The position numbers and the translations under genes were made by a program. A DNA stretch of 64,000 bases from Carnobacterium viridans (GTDB taxonomy: Bacteria; Bacillota; Bacilli; Lactobacillales; Carnobacteriaceae), in NCBI RefSeq assembly GCF_900102725.1, contig NZ_FNJW01000008.1, positions 1,116,001 to 1,180,000 on the forward strand, read 5' to 3'. The notes under the pieces are model-generated. The model ran no database searches and was not told where the DNA came from. It saw only the letters and a list, made by a program, of their open reading frames with translations. Below, in pieces: positions 1 through 7,008 of this stretch; the stretch's first letter is position 1, and every line of letters begins with the position of its first letter.

Positions 1-84
1 GCCGTTAGCTCCTCCACAAGCTGCAGTTAGTGCAGCGGTTAGTGTAAGTGCTATAGACAACACGCCTATTTTGTTTCTTTGCAT
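1..84 (-). CDS. Lipoprotein, N-terminal fragment (runs off left edge)
   Basis: Only the first 28 codons are present. They encode a basic start (MQRNK), a hydrophobic stretch and a cysteine in the context TAACGG, which is a typical if slightly weak lipobox. A G-rich ribosome binding site lies just upstream (about 93-97 on the minus strand). The product would be exported and lipid-anchored. The mature part is outside the window, so its function cannot be told. Confidence 0.6.
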   Translation of the reverse strand, partial: MQRNKIGVLSIALTLTAALTAACGGANG

Positions 85-159
85 AAATATACCCCCAAAA
101 ATTTAAAGTATGTTTACCTTAACACATTACACATTTAATTTTAACCTTTTTATCATTTT

Positions 160-359
160 TTATTCATAAATAATGATTAGTGAGCTAATTAAAATTCCAA
201 TTAAAGTAATCCCTATAGAGCTATATAGTCCTGCACCAATAAAGTTTTTATTTATTAGATACTCAATTAAAATATCAAAAAAACTAGTAAATACCTTTAA
301 CAATATGACATAGGCATATTGTGGTTTTCTGTAAAAAATTTATATTTATTAAACATCAT
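160..359 (-). pseudogene. Frameshifted small membrane protein
   Basis: A start codon at 359 follows an AGAGGCGA ribosome binding site. The frame runs MMFNKYKFFTENHNMPM and stops at 297-299. Another frame then continues at once with a coherent sequence containing a hydrophobic segment (GITLIGILISSLIIIYE) to a stop at 160-162. The two parts read as one protein of about 65 residues broken by a frameshift near 305-315. No family recognised. It lies in the decayed left part of the accessory region. Confidence 0.45.
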
Positions 360-541
360 CTCGCCTCTAACATAAATAGTTACTTTGGTTTGTGTTTAGT
401 TACAACCGTTGTTACTTTGAATCCATTGTTATGCACTGCTGTTTTTGGCTAATTTACTGATGTAGTCCGTTCTCATGCTGTCAATAAGGCTCATACTGCA
501 TTTTCCAATAATCTAATTAATAGCTAAGTCGTAATTTTTTT

Positions 542-739
542 CTATGTAGCTAGAAAAAAAGAACCATTTGCATAGGGAATAAATGCAAAGAGTAGAATCA
601 CTTCTGTTTTTACTTTTAAGAGAATTAAGATTACAATGATAGAAATAAAGATGTCTATCATTCCGCTTAAGGTTGCTAAACGTTTAAATTTAGTCTGTTT
701 TCCTTTAGTTAGTTCGTTGATTTGATAGGAGATAATAAT
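542..739 (-). pseudogene. Gene fragment encoding two hydrophobic segments
   Basis: An open stretch of about 65 codons without a canonical start. It contains a charged patch (ELTKGKQTKFKR) and two hydrophobic segments (MIDIFISIIVILILL and VILLFAFIPYANGSFFLA), ending at a stop at 542-544. It looks like the C-terminal part of a small membrane protein whose 5' end was lost. The neighbouring 360-541 shows nothing else I can support. Confidence 0.3.
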
Positions 740-786
740 CTAGAATAATTAAAAAATAGAATGGATTGAAGGATAAAGGAATGACA

Positions 787-1035
787 ATGAAAATGAAAAA
801 AACTAAATTAATTCGATTAAAAGAAGGTTTTTTATATGCTTTACTTTTTATAGGATTCAATGCAATAAAAAATCTTATTTATGATTATGGAGAAATGAGT
901 CAGCTTTTTCGTGAATTAAGTCATGCACCAAGGAATGTAATTGGAGTATTGACCCTTACTATCTTAGGATTATGGCTGTTTATTGGCTTGCTGATTGGAG
1001 GAGTATTAATTATTTCAGATGTCTCTAGAAGATAA
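787..1035 (+). CDS. Small two-span membrane protein
   Basis: 82 residues: a basic N-terminus (MKMKKTKLIRLK), a first hydrophobic segment (FLYALLFIGFNA), a polar middle (YDYGEMSQLFRELSHAPRN) and a second long hydrophobic segment (VLTLTILGLWLFIGLLIGGVLI). An upstream in-frame TTG at 766 is possible, but AAAGGA at 775-780 is well spaced (6 bases) for the ATG at 787. Family not recognised. It belongs to the accessory region and has no obvious operon partner. Confidence 0.5.
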   Translation: MKMKKTKLIRLKEGFLYALLFIGFNAIKNLIYDYGEMSQLFRELSHAPRNVIGVLTLTILGLWLFIGLLIGGVLIISDVSRR

Positions 1036-1178
1036 TGTTTTTCATTTACGAAGTAAGCAAAAAATCAAACTACTAACAGCGATTTCAGTATTACTATATG
1101 ACCGAAAAAACTTTAGAAGTTTTCACTAAAAAATAGTTGTACTCATTTTTCAAGCAGTATAACAATAAAAATGGATTA

Positions 1179-1187
1179 TTTCATGTA
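1179..1187 (+). repeat. Recurrent junction motif, copy 1 (perfect TTTCATGTA)
   Basis: Perfect copy of the 9-base motif found at gene boundaries of this region. It lies directly before the AAGGAG ribosome binding site of the gene starting at 1204. Confidence 0.6.
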
Positions 1188-1203
1188 TAGAAGGAGAGAC
1201 GTA

Positions 1204-1407
1204 ATGAAAATAAACAAAAAAATATTTTGGATTGTAGCAATTTCATATGCAACTGTAACGTTTCTTTTGAATAATGTACTTCATACAATTATAGGTAGAT
1301 TTTTAATGCAATTAAGCTACTTAGCTTTAGCCTTCGGATTAATTTTATTTATATATAAAATACTTACAATCTCAATCAAACAATTCGTTTACAATCGAAA
1401 AAAATAG
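1204..1407 (+). CDS. Small two-span membrane protein
   Basis: 67 residues starting MKINKKIFWIVAISYA, with two hydrophobic segments and a basic C-terminal tail (YNRKK). The start at 1204 is chosen because an AAGGAGAG ribosome binding site precedes it at 1190-1197; the longer reading from 1171 would run through the junction motif. No family recognised. The junction motif sits about 16 bases ahead of the start codon, as a cassette-borne gene would have it. Confidence 0.5.
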   Translation: MKINKKIFWIVAISYATVTFLLNNVLHTIIGRFLMQLSYLALAFGLILFIYKILTISIKQFVYNRKK

Positions 1408-1457
1408 CACAGTATTATTTTTTTTAACCTTAGTCATGTACAAGAAACCTTTATAAA

Positions 1458-1974
1458 TTAGAAACCTAATCTGAAGTTAAGTAAGGTTTCTCTGATTTCA
1501 TCTTCATTGATATCGATATAACGTTTTCTTATTTTTTCGCCGCTGTGACTGAAGATTTCCATCATAATAGCCACGTCTTTAGTTTTCTTGTAATAGTGAT
1601 AGCCTAATGTCTTACGTAATGTGTGCGAGCCAATATCGTTTCTTCCTAAAAGCTTAGCGACCTTCTAAAACATTGGATAGACTGTATTCACTTCTACATG
1701 TTCACCCTTGGTACTAGAAAACAAATAATTCTCTGGTTCTAGGTTTTTTGTATAGTTTTGAATCAAGTCCTGCAGACTATTCAAATATAAAATACGGGTT
1801 TTGCCTGTTTTTCATCAACGATTCGGGGATTTTTTGAGGAAATCAGACATGCATAAACTGCTATTAATGCCGATCAAAAAGAGAAAAACATCTCGATCCG
1901 CATTTTTATTGCGCCTTAAACAGAATAAAAAGTCGTTTATCTTTTGCTGAGTCCGTAATGGTAGGACATTTCAT
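1458..1974 (-). pseudogene. Decayed short tyrosine recombinase (integrase)
   Basis: Reading leftward from ATG 1974, pieces of one protein appear in successive frames: MKCPTITDS, then INDFLFCLRRNKNADRDVF, LFLIGINSSLCMSDFL, ILYLNSLQDLIQNY, and finally IGSHTLRKTLGYHYYKKTKD with HSGEKIRKRYIDI. The last part carries the family's HxxR box, second histidine and catalytic tyrosine (RYI). At least two or three frameshifts and an in-frame TAG (near 1664) break it. Repaired, it would be about 170-185 residues, the size of short phage-type integrases related to Bacillus YoeC that lack the usual N-terminal DNA-binding domain. Its start codon lies inside a copy of TTTCATGTA (1969-1977). It points away from the gene array on its right, as intI does in integrons. 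Confidence 0.75.
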
Positions 1975-1977
1975 GTA
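1969..1977 (+). repeat. Recurrent junction motif, copy 2 (perfect; overlaps integrase start)
   Basis: Perfect TTTCATGTA whose complement contains the ATGAAA start of the decayed recombinase. ATGAAA is a common gene start, so part of this match could be coincidence. Confidence 0.5.
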
Positions 1978-2005
1978 TCTCATATTATGTTACCCAACGT
2001 ATGCT

Positions 2006-3344
2006 GAGAGTGTAAAATATTTTGTGTAAATGAATAAAAACCATACAAAAAAGGAAGTCCCTTCTGTAGAATAAAGTTAACGACAACCAATTCACAGAAA
2101 AGAGGACTTCCCTATGAATGATTTTACTACAGAAATTGTACAAACACTAGTCACTAAAGGCGATTTAAATGGATTATTCCGTTCCCACTTAGAAAGAGCG
2201 ATAAACACCCTCCTACGGACAGAATTAACAGCTTTCTTGGATTATGAAAAATATGACCGCACTGGTTTTAATTCAGGTAATTCGAGGAACGGATCTTATT
2301 TCCGATCAATCAAAACCGAATATGGTGAATTAACATTGGAGATACCTAGAGATCGAAATGGCGAGTTTAAACAACAAACTTTACCAGCATACAAAAGAAC
2401 AAATGACACATTGGAAACTACCATTATCCATTTGTTCATAAAAGGCGTTACGATGTCTGAAATCGCTGATTTAATTGAAAAAATGTATGGACATCACTAT
2501 ACTCCACAAACCATGTCAAACATGACTAAAGTGCTGACTGAAGAAGTAAATGCATTTAAAGCAAGAGCCTTAAATGATAAGTATGTCTCTATTTTTATGG
2601 ACGCTACTTATATTCCATTAAAACGTCAAACCGTGTCCAAAGAAGCCATTTACATTGCCATTGGAATACGAGAAGATGGCACTAAAGAAGTACTAAGTTA
2701 TGCAATTGCTCCGACTGAGTCAACACACGTTTGGAATGAGCTACTACAAGATATTAACTCCAGAGGGGTTCAAGATGTCTTGCTCTTTATTACAGATGGC
2801 TTAAAAGGTATGAAAGACACCATTCATAAAATTTATCCAAAAGCAAAATACCAACATTGTTGTATCCATGTGTCTCGTAATATTGCTCATAAAGTACGTG
2901 TCAAAGACCGAAAAGAAATCTGTGATGACTTTAAGACTGTTTATCAAGCCAATTCAAAGGAAGAAGCGAATACTTTCTTGTCCTGTATGGTTGAGAAGTG
3001 GCAGAAAACTTATCCTAAAGTGACGCAGTCACTCATAGAAAACCAAGATTTATTGACTTTCTATGAGTTTCCGCCTAGTATTCGCAGAACCATTTACTCA
3101 ACCAATCTGATCGAGTCTTTCAATAAGCAAATCAAGAAATACAGCCGCAGAAAAGAACAGTTTCAAAATGAAGAATCATTAGAACGTTTCTTAGTATCCA
3201 TCTTTGATACATACAATCAAAAATTTCTAAACAGAAGCCATAAAGGTTTCCAACAAGTAACCGATACATTAGCTTCAATGTTTACTAAGTAACAGATTAT
3301 TTTGCAGAAGGGCGATTTATTTACACAAAATTATTGACGCTCTC
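2006..3344 (+). mobile_element. IS256-family insertion sequence
   Basis: The element carries one transposase gene. Its ends are imperfect inverted repeats: the left begins GAGAGTGT and the right, read on the other strand, begins GAGAGCGT, and both contain TTTTGTGTAAAT further in. The 8-9 bases flanking the two ends do not match cleanly (left flank ends CGTATGCT, right flank begins AAACGTAA), so no intact target duplication is seen. It separates the recombinase relic from most of the gene array. Confidence 0.85.
2114..3292 (+). CDS. IS256-family transposase
   Basis: 392 residues, full length for the family (usually 390-410). The mutator-type DDE residues are visible: aspartate in FMDATY (about residue 162), aspartate in ITDGLKG (about 227), and glutamate in TNLIESFNK (about 333). 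The protein also has the conserved CCIHVSRN stretch. No frameshift or internal stop is seen, so the element may be active. It would act in DNA cut-and-paste or copy-out transposition. Confidence 0.95.
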   Translation: MNDFTTEIVQTLVTKGDLNGLFRSHLERAINTLLRTELTAFLDYEKYDRTGFNSGNSRNGSYFRSIKTEYGELTLEIPRDRNGEFKQQTLPAYKRTNDTLETTIIHLFIKGVTMSEIADLIEKMYGHHYTPQTMSNMTKVLTEEVNAFKARALNDKYVSIFMDATYIPLKRQTVSKEAIYIAIGIREDGTKEVLSYAIAPTESTHVWNELLQDINSRGVQDVLLFITDGLKGMKDTIHKIYPKAKYQHCCIHVSRNIAHKVRVKDRKEICDDFKTVYQANSKEEANTFLSCMVEKWQKTYPKVTQSLIENQDLLTFYEFPPSIRRTIYSTNLIESFNKQIKKYSRRKEQFQNEESLERFLVSIFDTYNQKFLNRSHKGFQQVTDTLASMFTK

Positions 3345-3392
3345 AAACGTAAATTTTATATCTAAAAAAGAATATTTAATTTACTAAGTAAA

Positions 3393-3671
3393 TTAATCAT
3401 GCAAATACAAAGTTACCGTTACTATCTCTCCACCGCCTTTCCCTATAGCGTCTCTAATTTCCTTATTAATTGAAATGATTTTATCTTCATCTTTCCTTGG
3501 AGCCAAATAAATGTTTTTGACTTTAAAATCGTCAATTGTACCAGATACTTTTAAATGTCCCCATTTTCCTTTAATGTCAGCTGTTCCTGGAAGTCTAAGG
3601 TGATAGGTCCATGATCCAAATCCCTCTTTGTAATGTAATTCGAGTTTCTGATTGTCAATTATTTTTATCAT
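3393..3671 (-). CDS. DUF1905-like small protein
   Basis: 92 residues of beta-rich sequence: HYKEGFGSWTYHLRLPG, then GKWGHLKVSGTID, LAPRKDEDKIISINKEIRD, and the closing VTVTLYLHD. The order of an aromatic strand, a G-x-x-KVxGTID strand and a C-terminal lysine-rich helix matches the DUF1905 fold as I know it, whose function is unknown. It is probably cytoplasmic. It is the first intact gene right of the IS256 copy and is divergent from the gene at 3752, with a junction motif between them. Confidence 0.5.
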   Translation of the reverse strand: MIKIIDNQKLELHYKEGFGSWTYHLRLPGTADIKGKWGHLKVSGTIDDFKVKNIYLAPRKDEDKIISINKEIRDAIGKGGGEIVTVTLYLHD

Positions 3672-3713
3672 TTAAATAGCCCCATTTCTCATTAACTTTA
3701 TCTATAATTATGA

Positions 3714-3722
3714 TACATGAAA
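3714..3722 (-). repeat. Recurrent junction motif, copy 3 (perfect, minus strand)
   Basis: TACATGAAA on the plus strand. It lies between the divergent genes at 3671 and 3752. Confidence 0.6.
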
Positions 3723-3751
3723 CTATAACACATACTAGAATGGAGATTGTT

Positions 3752-4231
3752 ATGAAAAAAAAGAATATAGCTTTATGGACTATTTTTTCAGGTATAGTTA
3801 TTTCACTAATTCTTATTTTTGGTTCATTTAAAAAAGATGTATGGGATATAAATGCTAATAAATTAGAAGATTTAACTAATGATTTGAGCAATCCTATGGT
3901 TATTAATGACTTTTCAAAATGGACTCCTTTTGAATGGGACACGCTTTATAGCTTTACACCATATACTACAAAAGAAACTATCTATGAAGTTGTTGGATAT
4001 AAATGGGATAATATAAGTGAAACTGCCAATGACAATATGAATCAAATTGTATTTGTTAAAGACAAAAAAGTTATCTGTTATCTTTATGGATATCCTGAAA
4101 ACACTAATTCTAGCTATCATTTTGGCGAATATGAAGGTGAATACGTAACATTCAGTTCACAACAAAAATTATCCTTTGATACTGAAATTGGTGCAGATGG
4201 TATTAGATATTTTAATTCTATTAATCATTAA
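3752..4231 (+). CDS. Membrane-anchored protein of unknown function
   Basis: 159 residues. A basic start (MKKKNIALW) and one hydrophobic segment (TIFSGIVISLILIFGSF) predict an N-terminal membrane anchor. The remaining ~135 residues are soluble and rich in aromatic and acidic residues (DFSKWTPFEWDTLYSFTPYT, then YHFGEYEGEYVTFSS), probably outside the cell. The start at 3752 follows a GGAG at spacing 6; an ATG further upstream would place the junction motif inside the gene. I do not recognise the family. Confidence 0.5.
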   Translation: MKKKNIALWTIFSGIVISLILIFGSFKKDVWDINANKLEDLTNDLSNPMVINDFSKWTPFEWDTLYSFTPYTTKETIYEVVGYKWDNISETANDNMNQIVFVKDKKVICYLYGYPENTNSSYHFGEYEGEYVTFSSQQKLSFDTEIGADGIRYFNSINH

Positions 4232-4265
4232 TTAAATCCGATTCTCGACACAACGTTTCAAGCAA

Positions 4266-4274
4266 ATTCATGTA
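4266..4274 (+). repeat. Recurrent junction motif, copy 4 (one mismatch)
   Basis: ATTCATGTA preceded by TTTCAAGCAA, a context shared with copies near 5505 and 8971. It lies between the gene ending at 4231 and the toxin-antitoxin pair starting at 4344. Confidence 0.5.
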
Positions 4275-4343
4275 TTCATACCATTTTTTGACGTGCTTAA
4301 ATAGGGAAGTTACATAGTAAGAAACTAAAAGGAGGAATAAATT

Positions 4344-4589
4344 GTGTCAATCGTAAACCCTAGCCAAGCTAGAGAAGCCTTTTACCAACTACTGAAAGAC
4401 GTCAACAAAACCACTGAACCCGTCTATATCTCCGGTAAAAATGAAGCGGTTATGATCAGTAAAAAAGACTGGTATGCGATTCAAGAAACCTTATACATTC
4501 AGTCTTATGGCGTAGCGGGTGTGATCCATCAGCGTGAACAAGCAAATGAATTTGTTGCAGTGGAGGATATCGATTGGGATACTCTATAA
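4344..4589 (+). CDS. yefM: YefM/Phd-family antitoxin
   Basis: 81 residues, GTG start at 4344 behind a strong AAAGGAGG. The opening SIVNPSQAREAFYQLLKDVN and the segment PVYISGKNEAVMISKKDWYAIQETLYI are typical of YefM/Phd antitoxins, which bind the operator with the N-terminal domain and wrap the toxin with the C-terminal tail. The gene overlaps the downstream YoeB-like toxin by 16 bases, the usual translational coupling of these pairs. In this family the antitoxin, with the toxin as corepressor, normally represses its own operon. The pair sits between two junction motifs. Confidence 0.9.
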   Translation: MSIVNPSQAREAFYQLLKDVNKTTEPVYISGKNEAVMISKKDWYAIQETLYIQSYGVAGVIHQREQANEFVAVEDIDWDTL

Positions 4590-4840
4590 AGTTAGCAAAA
4601 TCAATGATGAAAGACCTTGAAAATTTAAAATCGGCTCCTTTAGAGCAAAAGTTTAAAGGCATAATAGAAGTTTTAAAAGAGAATCCATTTCAAAATCCAC
4701 CGCCTTATGTGAAGTTAGTCCGAAATTTAAAAGATAAATATTCACGACGATTAAATATCCAACACCGAGTGGTTTGCTCGGTTGATAATGACGCAAAAGA
4801 AGTCATTATTTGGTCGGCTTGGACGCACTACGAAAGATAG
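4574..4840 (+). CDS. yoeB: YoeB-family ribosome-dependent mRNA interferase toxin
   Basis: 88 residues. It starts with TTG at 4574, 7 bases after GGAGG inside the antitoxin gene. The block ILKENPFQNPPPYVKLV, then SRRLNIQHRVV, and the terminal WTHYE motif match YoeB. In that family a glutamate (here ENPFQ), an arginine (SRR/QHR) and the C-terminal histidine cleave mRNA in the ribosomal A site. Length is normal and all key residues are present, so an active toxin is expected. Confidence 0.9.
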   Translation: MGYSIKLAKSMMKDLENLKSAPLEQKFKGIIEVLKENPFQNPPPYVKLVRNLKDKYSRRLNIQHRVVCSVDNDAKEVIIWSAWTHYER

Positions 4841-4878
4841 AAAATCACTTTTTCCAAAGTGATTTTCTATCTTTTTTT
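4836..4878 (+). terminator. Rho-independent terminator of the YefM/YoeB pair
   Basis: A long perfect stem, GATAGAAAATCACTTT and its complement with a 4-base loop, followed by a T run. The upstream arm includes the toxin stop codon. Confidence 0.8.
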
Positions 4879-5036
4879 ACTTAATAAGCTTATTTCTTCC
4901 GGATAAACTATCGAAAAAGACAACGTGCAGTTAGCTAATAAACTCTTATTTATTTTAAAAAAACTAAAGAGAACTTTTTTAAATCAAGGTTCTCTTTCAT
5001 TGATTCTATTTAATTTTATGTATCTTTTATACGTTT

Positions 5037-5231
5037 TCATTTTTTATCCTTACTTAATTTATTAAATAGTCTCCAATAGAGATACCAATTAAAACAAATA
5101 GAAAAAAATAATAAAACACCTGGGACCCATAATAAGCTACCATCACGTTTGACGTATGCAACATATACAAATCCAAGTAAAATTAAACTCCCAATTGCAA
5201 TCAAATGAACGATTATTTTCATTATTTTCAT
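5037..5231 (-). CDS. Small two-span membrane protein
   Basis: 64 residues: hydrophobic segment 1 (IIVHLIAIGSLILLGFVYVAYV), a short polar loop (KRDGS), hydrophobic segment 2 (LLWVPGVLLFFSICFNWYLYW) and a basic tail (KLSKDKK). GGAG lies 9 bases before the ATG. No family recognised. No junction motif separates it from the toxin gene on the left; one lies about 270 bases to its right. Confidence 0.5.
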   Translation of the reverse strand: MKIMKIIVHLIAIGSLILLGFVYVAYVKRDGSLLWVPGVLLFFSICFNWYLYWRLFNKLSKDKK

Positions 5232-5279
5232 ATCAATTTTCTCCTATCCTTATTTAAAATAATTTTAAAAGGTACTTAA

Positions 5280-5363
5280 TCAAGAAGGCAAAGGTAGCTC
5301 CATAAATGAGCCATTTTCTATTAATCCAATTTTTTTAATTCTTTCTAACAGTTTAGTTAACAT
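5280..5363 (-). CDS. Possible 27-residue peptide
   Basis: A short ORF (MLTKLLERIKKIGLIENGSF then MELPLPS) preceded by AGGGGA at spacing 7. The first half would form an amphipathic, basic helix. It is tandem with, and 48 bases upstream of, the membrane-protein gene at 5231. It could be a leader or toxin-like peptide, or chance. The remaining bases to 5742 hold one junction motif and the promoter region of the LytTR gene. Confidence 0.3.
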   Translation of the reverse strand: MLTKLLERIKKIGLIENGSFMELPLPS

Positions 5364-5504
5364 TGAATTGTCCCCTAACGAGTTGTTATCAAATATTATA
5401 GCATTTCTCATTATATTTTATATCAACATATCAGTTTAATTTACATAAAATGAAAATACAAAGAGTCCATTTTTCAAATGTTCTATATGCACTATTTTAA
5501 GCAA

Positions 5505-5513
5505 TTTCATGTA
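5505..5513 (+). repeat. Recurrent junction motif, copy 5 (perfect)
   Basis: TTTCATGTA with TTAAGCAA to the left and TTGAAGTAGACA to the right; this right flank is shared with the degenerate copy at 8971. Confidence 0.6.
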
Positions 5514-5742
5514 TTGAAGTAGACATACTTGCGAGTGTATTTTTGATTTTAATTTGAAGATTCAATATTCTATAGTGACTTTTTGGTATTGCAGCCAAAT
5601 AAGTTATATGAGTATAACAGGTGACCATAACAGTTTCTTTTGTGCACGTGGCTTTGTATTTTATGTAAGTCACACAAATTCGATTGAATCAATATGAATC
5701 GATAGGTAAACTAAGTTAAGGAATAAGAAGAGGAGGCCTAAC

Positions 5743-6180
5743 GTGAAATTAATTTTACAAGAAGACAAGAGTTTAAAAGAGACGATTATTGATATTACGT
5801 ATAGCGTATTAGATTGGCGTGTTCAAAAAGTTATTGAAATAGCGGAAATGGGTACGGTTCAATTGGAAGGAGCAAAAGAGGAGCATATTTATCTATTAGA
5901 TAGTTCCGAAATTTTCTATATTGAAAGTGTCGATAACACTTCATTTTTATATACAGAATCAGAAGTGTTTGAAAACAAAGAAAAACTTTATGCTTTAGAG
6001 AACATCTTAAAGAATAGTACTTTCATACGAATTAATAAAAGTACTATTTTAAATATGAACTATTTGCAGAGTGTACACCCTTTACCTAATTATCGTTTGG
6101 AAGCAAATTTGAAAAATGGCGAAAAGTTAATTATTAGTCGACATTATATGAAAGATATAAAGCAGTATACAAAATTATAA
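5743..6180 (+). CDS. LytTR-family DNA-binding regulator
   Basis: 145 residues, GTG start behind GAGGAGG. The C-terminal half shows the LytTR fold: IYLLDSSEIFYIESVDNTSF, YTESEVFENKEKLYALENIL, then FIRINKSTILNMNYL and ISRHYMKDIKQY. There is no receiver domain, so this is the short LytTR type that is usually paired with a DUF3021 membrane protein. It is followed 16 bases later by exactly such a gene. In known pairs the membrane protein modulates the regulator and both are autoregulated; the signal here is unknown. Confidence 0.85.
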   Translation: MKLILQEDKSLKETIIDITYSVLDWRVQKVIEIAEMGTVQLEGAKEEHIYLLDSSEIFYIESVDNTSFLYTESEVFENKEKLYALENILKNSTFIRINKSTILNMNYLQSVHPLPNYRLEANLKNGEKLIISRHYMKDIKQYTKL

Positions 6181-6196
6181 AAAAGGTGGTTCCAAA

Positions 6197-6595
6197 ATGA
6201 AACATTACTTTTCAGAAAATTTAAATAGCATGACCTTTGTTTTTTCATTTATCATAATTTTAAACGCATTACTCGGTTATTTAGGAGATGCAAATAGGTT
6301 TGTATTGGGATTAACAATGTTAATTATAGTCCTTTTCTCTTTTGCACACGCCGTTACTTATATCAATTTCCGCTCGAACAAGGCCTATCATTTATTTAAT
6401 TTTATCGGTCAGTTCATTATTTTAGTTGTAATAGCCAGTCTAATGGGCTTAGTCACTGTAACACTGAATGGATTAGTTACAAATGGAATTATTTTTGCCA
6501 CCCTTTATTTCTTAACCACTAGAATGAGAAAACACCGAATCAATCAATTGGCGAATGCTATCAATGAACAATTATCAAAGAGGGATAAATTCTAA
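6197..6595 (+). CDS. DUF3021-like membrane protein, partner of the LytTR regulator
   Basis: 132 residues with four hydrophobic segments (about residues 14-33, 37-57, 66-86 and 90-107) and a polar C-terminal tail (HRINQLANAINEQLSKRDKF). GGTGG precedes the ATG. Size, topology and position directly behind a LytTR gene are those of DUF3021 proteins. The expected role is control of the regulator at the membrane. Its own substrate or signal cannot be read from the sequence. Confidence 0.75.
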   Translation: MKHYFSENLNSMTFVFSFIIILNALLGYLGDANRFVLGLTMLIIVLFSFAHAVTYINFRSNKAYHLFNFIGQFIILVVIASLMGLVTVTLNGLVTNGIIFATLYFLTTRMRKHRINQLANAINEQLSKRDKF

Positions 6596-6627
6596 ATCTT
6601 CTACATTTTTTACAGGCAACTACTCAG

Positions 6628-6636
6628 TTTCATGTT
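6628..6636 (+). repeat. Recurrent junction motif, copy 6 (one mismatch)
   Basis: TTTCATGTT. It lies between two convergent genes (ends at 6595 and 6647), where a promoter element would make little sense. Confidence 0.45.
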
Positions 6637-6646
6637 TACAGCTGAT

Positions 6647-6883
6647 TTAGAAAACCGATAATACGCCATACATTAAGAAAAATCCAATAAGAGCTCCCAC
6701 TATCGCCAAGCCAGCTTTTTCTAAGTTCATTCTCTTCCTATTTTGTATTTTCGGATCATTTCTTGCTTTTCTATTATCCATATAATCTAAGATTTGTTTA
6801 TAAGTTTTTAGATTTTCTTTATCTTGGATCTTTTGAAGTTTAATAGCAGCATAGAACATGATCACTATAAAAGTAAATGGCAA
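6647..6883 (-). CDS. Small membrane protein, start uncertain
   Basis: About 78 residues. An N-terminal hydrophobic stretch (FTFIVIMFYAAI) is followed by a strongly charged region (KLQKIQDKENLKTYKQILDY, then RKARNDPKIQNRKRMN) and a C-terminal hydrophobic segment (AGLAIVGALIGFFLMYGVL). There is no convincing ribosome binding site: the possible starts are TTG 6883 or a GTG/ATG a few codons inside. The gene may have lost its 5' end near the junction motif at 6919. Family not recognised. Confidence 0.4.
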   Translation of the reverse strand: MPFTFIVIMFYAAIKLQKIQDKENLKTYKQILDYMDNRKARNDPKIQNRKRMNLEKAGLAIVGALIGFFLMYGVLSVF

Positions 6884-6918
6884 AATATTTTTGCAAGGCT
6901 TTTTACCTACGCGATTGC

Positions 6919-6927
6919 TACATGAAA
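6919..6927 (-). repeat. Recurrent junction motif, copy 7 (perfect, minus strand)
   Basis: TACATGAAA on the plus strand. It lies between the gene on the left (to 6883) and the promoter of the Hsp33-like operon. Confidence 0.6.
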
Positions 6928-6958
6928 CTATTTAAATTTATATATCCGATTCTTTTAC

Positions 6959-6989
6959 TTGAACCTTACGTTACGTAACGATGTATGAT
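6959..6989 (+). promoter_or_regulatory. MerR-type promoter/operator of the hsp33-like-merR operon
   Basis: A -35 box TTGAAC (6959-6964) and a -10 box TATGAT (6984-6989) are separated by 19 bases, longer than the usual 17. A perfect palindrome, CGTTACGTAACG (6969-6980), fills the spacer. An overlong spacer with an internal palindrome is the hallmark of promoters activated by MerR-family regulators through DNA twisting. The MerR gene is the second gene of this operon. Confidence 0.75.
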
Positions 6990-7008
6990 AATTGTAGGGA
7001 GTGAAGAT

